Shown here: positions 62,601-64,000 of the stretch, piece after piece
Numbering within the stretch: position 1 is the stretch's first letter
Layout: each line of letters begins with the position of its first letter
The notes under the pieces: model-generated
Database searches by the model: none
Seen by the model: only the letters and a program-made list of their open reading frames with translations
Told to the model about the DNA's origin: nothing
NCBI GenBank assembly: GCA_030272155.1
Contig: CP126204.1
Location: 1,851,501 to 1,915,500, forward strand
DNA: 64,000 bases
Reading direction: 5' to 3'
Origin: Tetradesmus obliquus
Taxonomy: Eukaryota; Chlorophyta; Chlorophyceae; Sphaeropleales; Scenedesmaceae
Position numbers and translations under genes: made by a program

Positions 62601-63841
62601 AGGAAGGGGCTGCTGCGCTGGAAGGAGCCCAGCGCGGGCTGCACAGACGGCGCCAGAGAGGCGGCGGTGAAGCCGGCTGCCTTGCCGCCGTTGAGCACCT
62701 GCGCAAGCATGGGAATGCAAATGCAGTTGATACAGAACAGGCGCATGCATGTGTGCGTGCATGTGTAAGAAAGGGGCCCTGGCGGCCACGTTGCACATAG
62801 GACATAACTTATCTAAGATAGTGAAGAGAGTTGATATGCTGTAGACTAGGAAGAAAGAAAGTTCTGAACCATCCTCCATCCTCACCTTAGCAGCACGTCC
62901 ACGCCAGCCAGGCGCGTTAGGACATACATTACCTTCGATAAGGTCAATATGCTGTATCTTGCGATGGAAAATGGAAAACAGATCTGATCCAATTCTCACC
63001 TTGAGCAGCACGTCCACGTCAGCTAGGCGCGTTAGGACATACATTCCCTTCAAGTAGGTCAATATGCTGTAGCTTACGATGGAAAATAACAAACAGTTCT
63101 AATCCAATTCTCACCTTGAGCAGCACGTCCACGTCAGCCAGGCGCGTGGTCTCGTCCAGGCTCACACCCACGTGGGTGGCATCCACCTTGCGCAGGTTCA
63201 CGCCGGCAGCCACACCAGCAGACAGCACCGCATCAGCAGATGGCACCTGCGGACAGCACACCAACACATACACGCACCGCTCTCAGCTCAGGGGCATGAG
63301 CGGCAGCATCAGGGGTAAGCGACAAGGCGTGCAGCACAAGGCACGTACTGCAGCACAGCAGTATGGCCCACACCATACCTGCTTGCAGAAAAGGAGCATG
63401 GCCAACCGCGGCTGCACTTGCCTGTTACATGCAAGAGCATGCAGCACAAATGGTCAGTGTGCCGAAGAAGTTGCTTGCTGGCCCACATGACATTCAGCCA
63501 CAGCTAACAGCTGTACACTCCCTAGATTATTGGGTTAGCGCACCTTGATGGTGAGCGTGTCGAAGAAGTTGTTGGCAGTGGGTGCCAGGCCCAGCTTCTT
63601 GGCTCCAGCCGCCAGCACAGCAGTCAGGCCGTGCACGCGGTCAGCGATCTCAGTCAGGCCCTTTGGCCCGTGGTACACTGCGTACAGCGCCGCCATGTTT
63701 GCCAGCAGCGCCTGCGCCGTGCAGATGTTGGAGGTGGCCTTGTCGCGCCTGATGTGCTGCTCGCGCGTCTGCATGGCCATGCGCAGCGCGGGCGCGCCCG
63801 TGGCGTCAATGGACACGCCGATGATGCGACCGGGCATCAGC
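57213..63841 (-). CDS. GLDC: Glycine decarboxylase P protein (partial, N-terminus beyond the window)
   Basis: The PLP-dependent P subunit of the mitochondrial glycine cleavage system, which decarboxylates glycine in photorespiration. Twelve exons on the minus strand: 63841-63544, 63246-63115, 62698-62571, 62101-61930, 61391-61246, 61007-60863, 60384-60235, 59671-59493, 59053-58863, 58361-58169, 57738-57595 and 57351-57213. These give 671 codons in frame; roughly the first third is off the right edge. Landmarks: [98 protein letters not shown], the PLP-lysine motif [33 protein letters not shown] and [19 protein letters not shown]. The ending [12 protein letters not shown] matches the family C-terminus. 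Nearly every intron carries truncated exon-edge copies. Confidence 0.95.
57974..58115 (-). repeat. Donor-side copies of glycine decarboxylase exon J
   Basis: The exon end [22 protein letters not shown] (edge 58169) recurs almost whole, with edge 57974 and the donor gtgagg kept. A shorter internal fragment lies at about 58085-58115 ([11 protein letters not shown]). Confidence 0.85.
58420..58619 (-). repeat. Two acceptor-side copies of glycine decarboxylase exon J
   Basis: Copies start at 58619 and 58488, each tctgcag or gactgcag followed by about 65 nt encoding [20 protein letters not shown]. The full exon starts at 58361. Spacings are 131 and 127 bp. After LEAS both run into the same intron sequence (gtctgctgttctgcaatga). 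Confidence 0.9.
59095..59420 (-). repeat. Donor copies of exon H and acceptor copy of exon I
   Basis: The H end ([15 protein letters not shown] before gtgagt, full edge 59493) recurs with edge 59364, and a further internal fragment lies at about 59265-59305. The I start ([26 protein letters not shown], full start 59053) recurs from 59182 for about 90 nt. The intron thus reads H, H', H'', I', I. Confidence 0.88.
59735..60055 (-). repeat. Three acceptor-side copies of glycine decarboxylase exon H
   Basis: Copies start at 59795, 59917 and 60055, ahead of the full exon at 59671. They encode [14 protein letters not shown] or, in the most diverged, [15 protein letters not shown]. Spacings are 124, 122 and 138 bp. 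Confidence 0.9.
60471..60760 (-). repeat. Donor-side copies of glycine decarboxylase exon F
   Basis: The exon end [17 protein letters not shown] (edge 60863) recurs in diverged form near 60740 ([10 protein letters not shown]), nearly intact with edge 60617, and diverged near 60475 ([12 protein letters not shown]). Confidence 0.78.
61470..61602 (-). repeat. Acceptor-side copies of glycine decarboxylase exon E
   Basis: Diverged copies of [12 protein letters not shown] start near 61602 (gccaagtgttacatggtgat on the minus strand) and near 61501 (agctacgcggaagtgtcgtg), ahead of the true start at 61391. Confidence 0.7.
61807..61860 (-). repeat. Donor-side copy of glycine decarboxylase exon D
   Basis: The exon end [15 protein letters not shown] (edge 61930) recurs with edge 61807 (CPPDQ before gtgcgc), spacing 123 bp. 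Confidence 0.85.
62160..62224 (-). repeat. Acceptor-side copy of glycine decarboxylase exon D
   Basis: Starts at 62224 with ccgcag|tgagcacgagatg and encodes [21 protein letters not shown] before diverging. The full exon starts at 62101, 123 bp on. Confidence 0.9.
62411..62545 (-). repeat. Donor-side copies of glycine decarboxylase exon C
   Basis: The exon end [14 protein letters not shown] (edge 62571) recurs with edge 62489 ([14 protein letters not shown]) and, diverged, near 62411 ([13 protein letters not shown]). Spacing is about 80 bp. Confidence 0.85.
62886..63045 (-). repeat. Donor-side copies of glycine decarboxylase exon B
   Basis: The exon end [10 protein letters not shown] (edge 63115) recurs with edges 63000 and 62886, spacings 115 and 114 bp. 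Each is followed by similar intron sequence (gtgagaattggat or gtgaggatggagg) with a shared interval carrying catatt and taccttc-like blocks. Confidence 0.88.
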
Positions 63842-63904
63842 CTGCGTGGCAAAGAGTGGGAAAAATAAGCAGGTGTGATACGTATGCGTGTACACATGCA
63901 GGTG

Positions 63905-63952
63905 CGTTGTGTGGCGTCGATGGACACGCCGATGATGCGGCCAGGCATCAGC
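63905..63952 (-). repeat. Acceptor-side copy of glycine decarboxylase exon A
   Basis: Starts at 63952 with gcatgcag|gctgatgcctgg and encodes [14 protein letters not shown]. The full exon starts at 63841, 111 bp on. A degraded donor-side copy of the same exon (around FFDTLTI) is seen near 63440-63475. Confidence 0.85.
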
Positions 63953-64000
63953 CTGCATGCAAAAGCGTGGGAGATCAAACAGGTGTGATGAATATGCGTG

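Noticed and set aside
57213..63952. Intron gain by tandem duplication of an AGGT-containing exon segment (the classical model) as the full explanation
   Set aside because: That model predicts intron ends made only of exon sequence. Here the repeated units include real intron sequence and the copies sit inside existing introns. A related mechanism remains possible.

Overview
This window is nuclear DNA from a eukaryote, most likely a chlorophyte green alga of the Chlorophyceae. The evidence is dense spliceosomal GT-AG introns, heavy CAG/CTG triplet repetition, a plant-type type II metacaspase, a plant-type mitochondrial glycine decarboxylase P protein, and secreted Cys- and Gly-rich proteins with RRLLQ/GRMLLQ-like segments after the signal peptide. 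The species cannot be named from the sequence. All exon boundaries below were worked out by hand from GT-AG sites, reading-phase agreement and protein continuity.

Layout, left to right: (1) type II metacaspase, minus strand, C-terminus off the left edge (63-4474); (2) EamA/DMT-family membrane transporter with a very long low-complexity loop (5652-8551, +); (3) secreted Cys-rich ephrin-receptor-like/GCC2-GCC3-like protein with a clear TATA box (11031-14803, +); (4) GSK3/shaggy kinase, nine exons (16677-19930, +); (5) PMCA-type Ca2+-ATPase, about 21 exons (22361-30980, +); (6) leucine-rich-repeat protein (33122-37472, +); (7) small secreted Gly-rich protein (39533-41847, -); (8) a 5'-truncated non-LTR retrotransposon (43502-46200, -), lying just after a frameshifted last-exon paralogue of gene 7 (46217-46393, -); (9) dithiol glutaredoxin (47288-48613, +); (10) alpha-helical protein, tentatively FANCE-like (49394-52829, +); (11) coiled-coil protein (53474-55508, -); (12) glycine decarboxylase P protein, N-terminus off the right edge (57213-63841, -). 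The genes look like unrelated housekeeping and signalling loci. I see no operon or shared pathway.

The most striking feature is structural. In seven of the genes, full-length exons are surrounded by truncated tandem copies of their own splice junctions. Copies of the acceptor plus the first 30-100 nt of the exon pile up in the upstream intron. Copies of the last 25-90 nt of the exon plus the donor pile up in the downstream intron, or after the stop codon. I count about fifty copies by eye, mostly spaced 100-160 bp (up to about 280 bp). They are densest in the metacaspase (including three extra copies of the catalytic-cysteine segment) and in the glycine decarboxylase gene. The GSK3, Cys-rich and glutaredoxin genes, in the same window, show none that I can find. 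A second regularity is that CTG-repeat tracts in the sense orientation sit directly upstream of many acceptor sites, so the triplet strand marks the direction of transcription.
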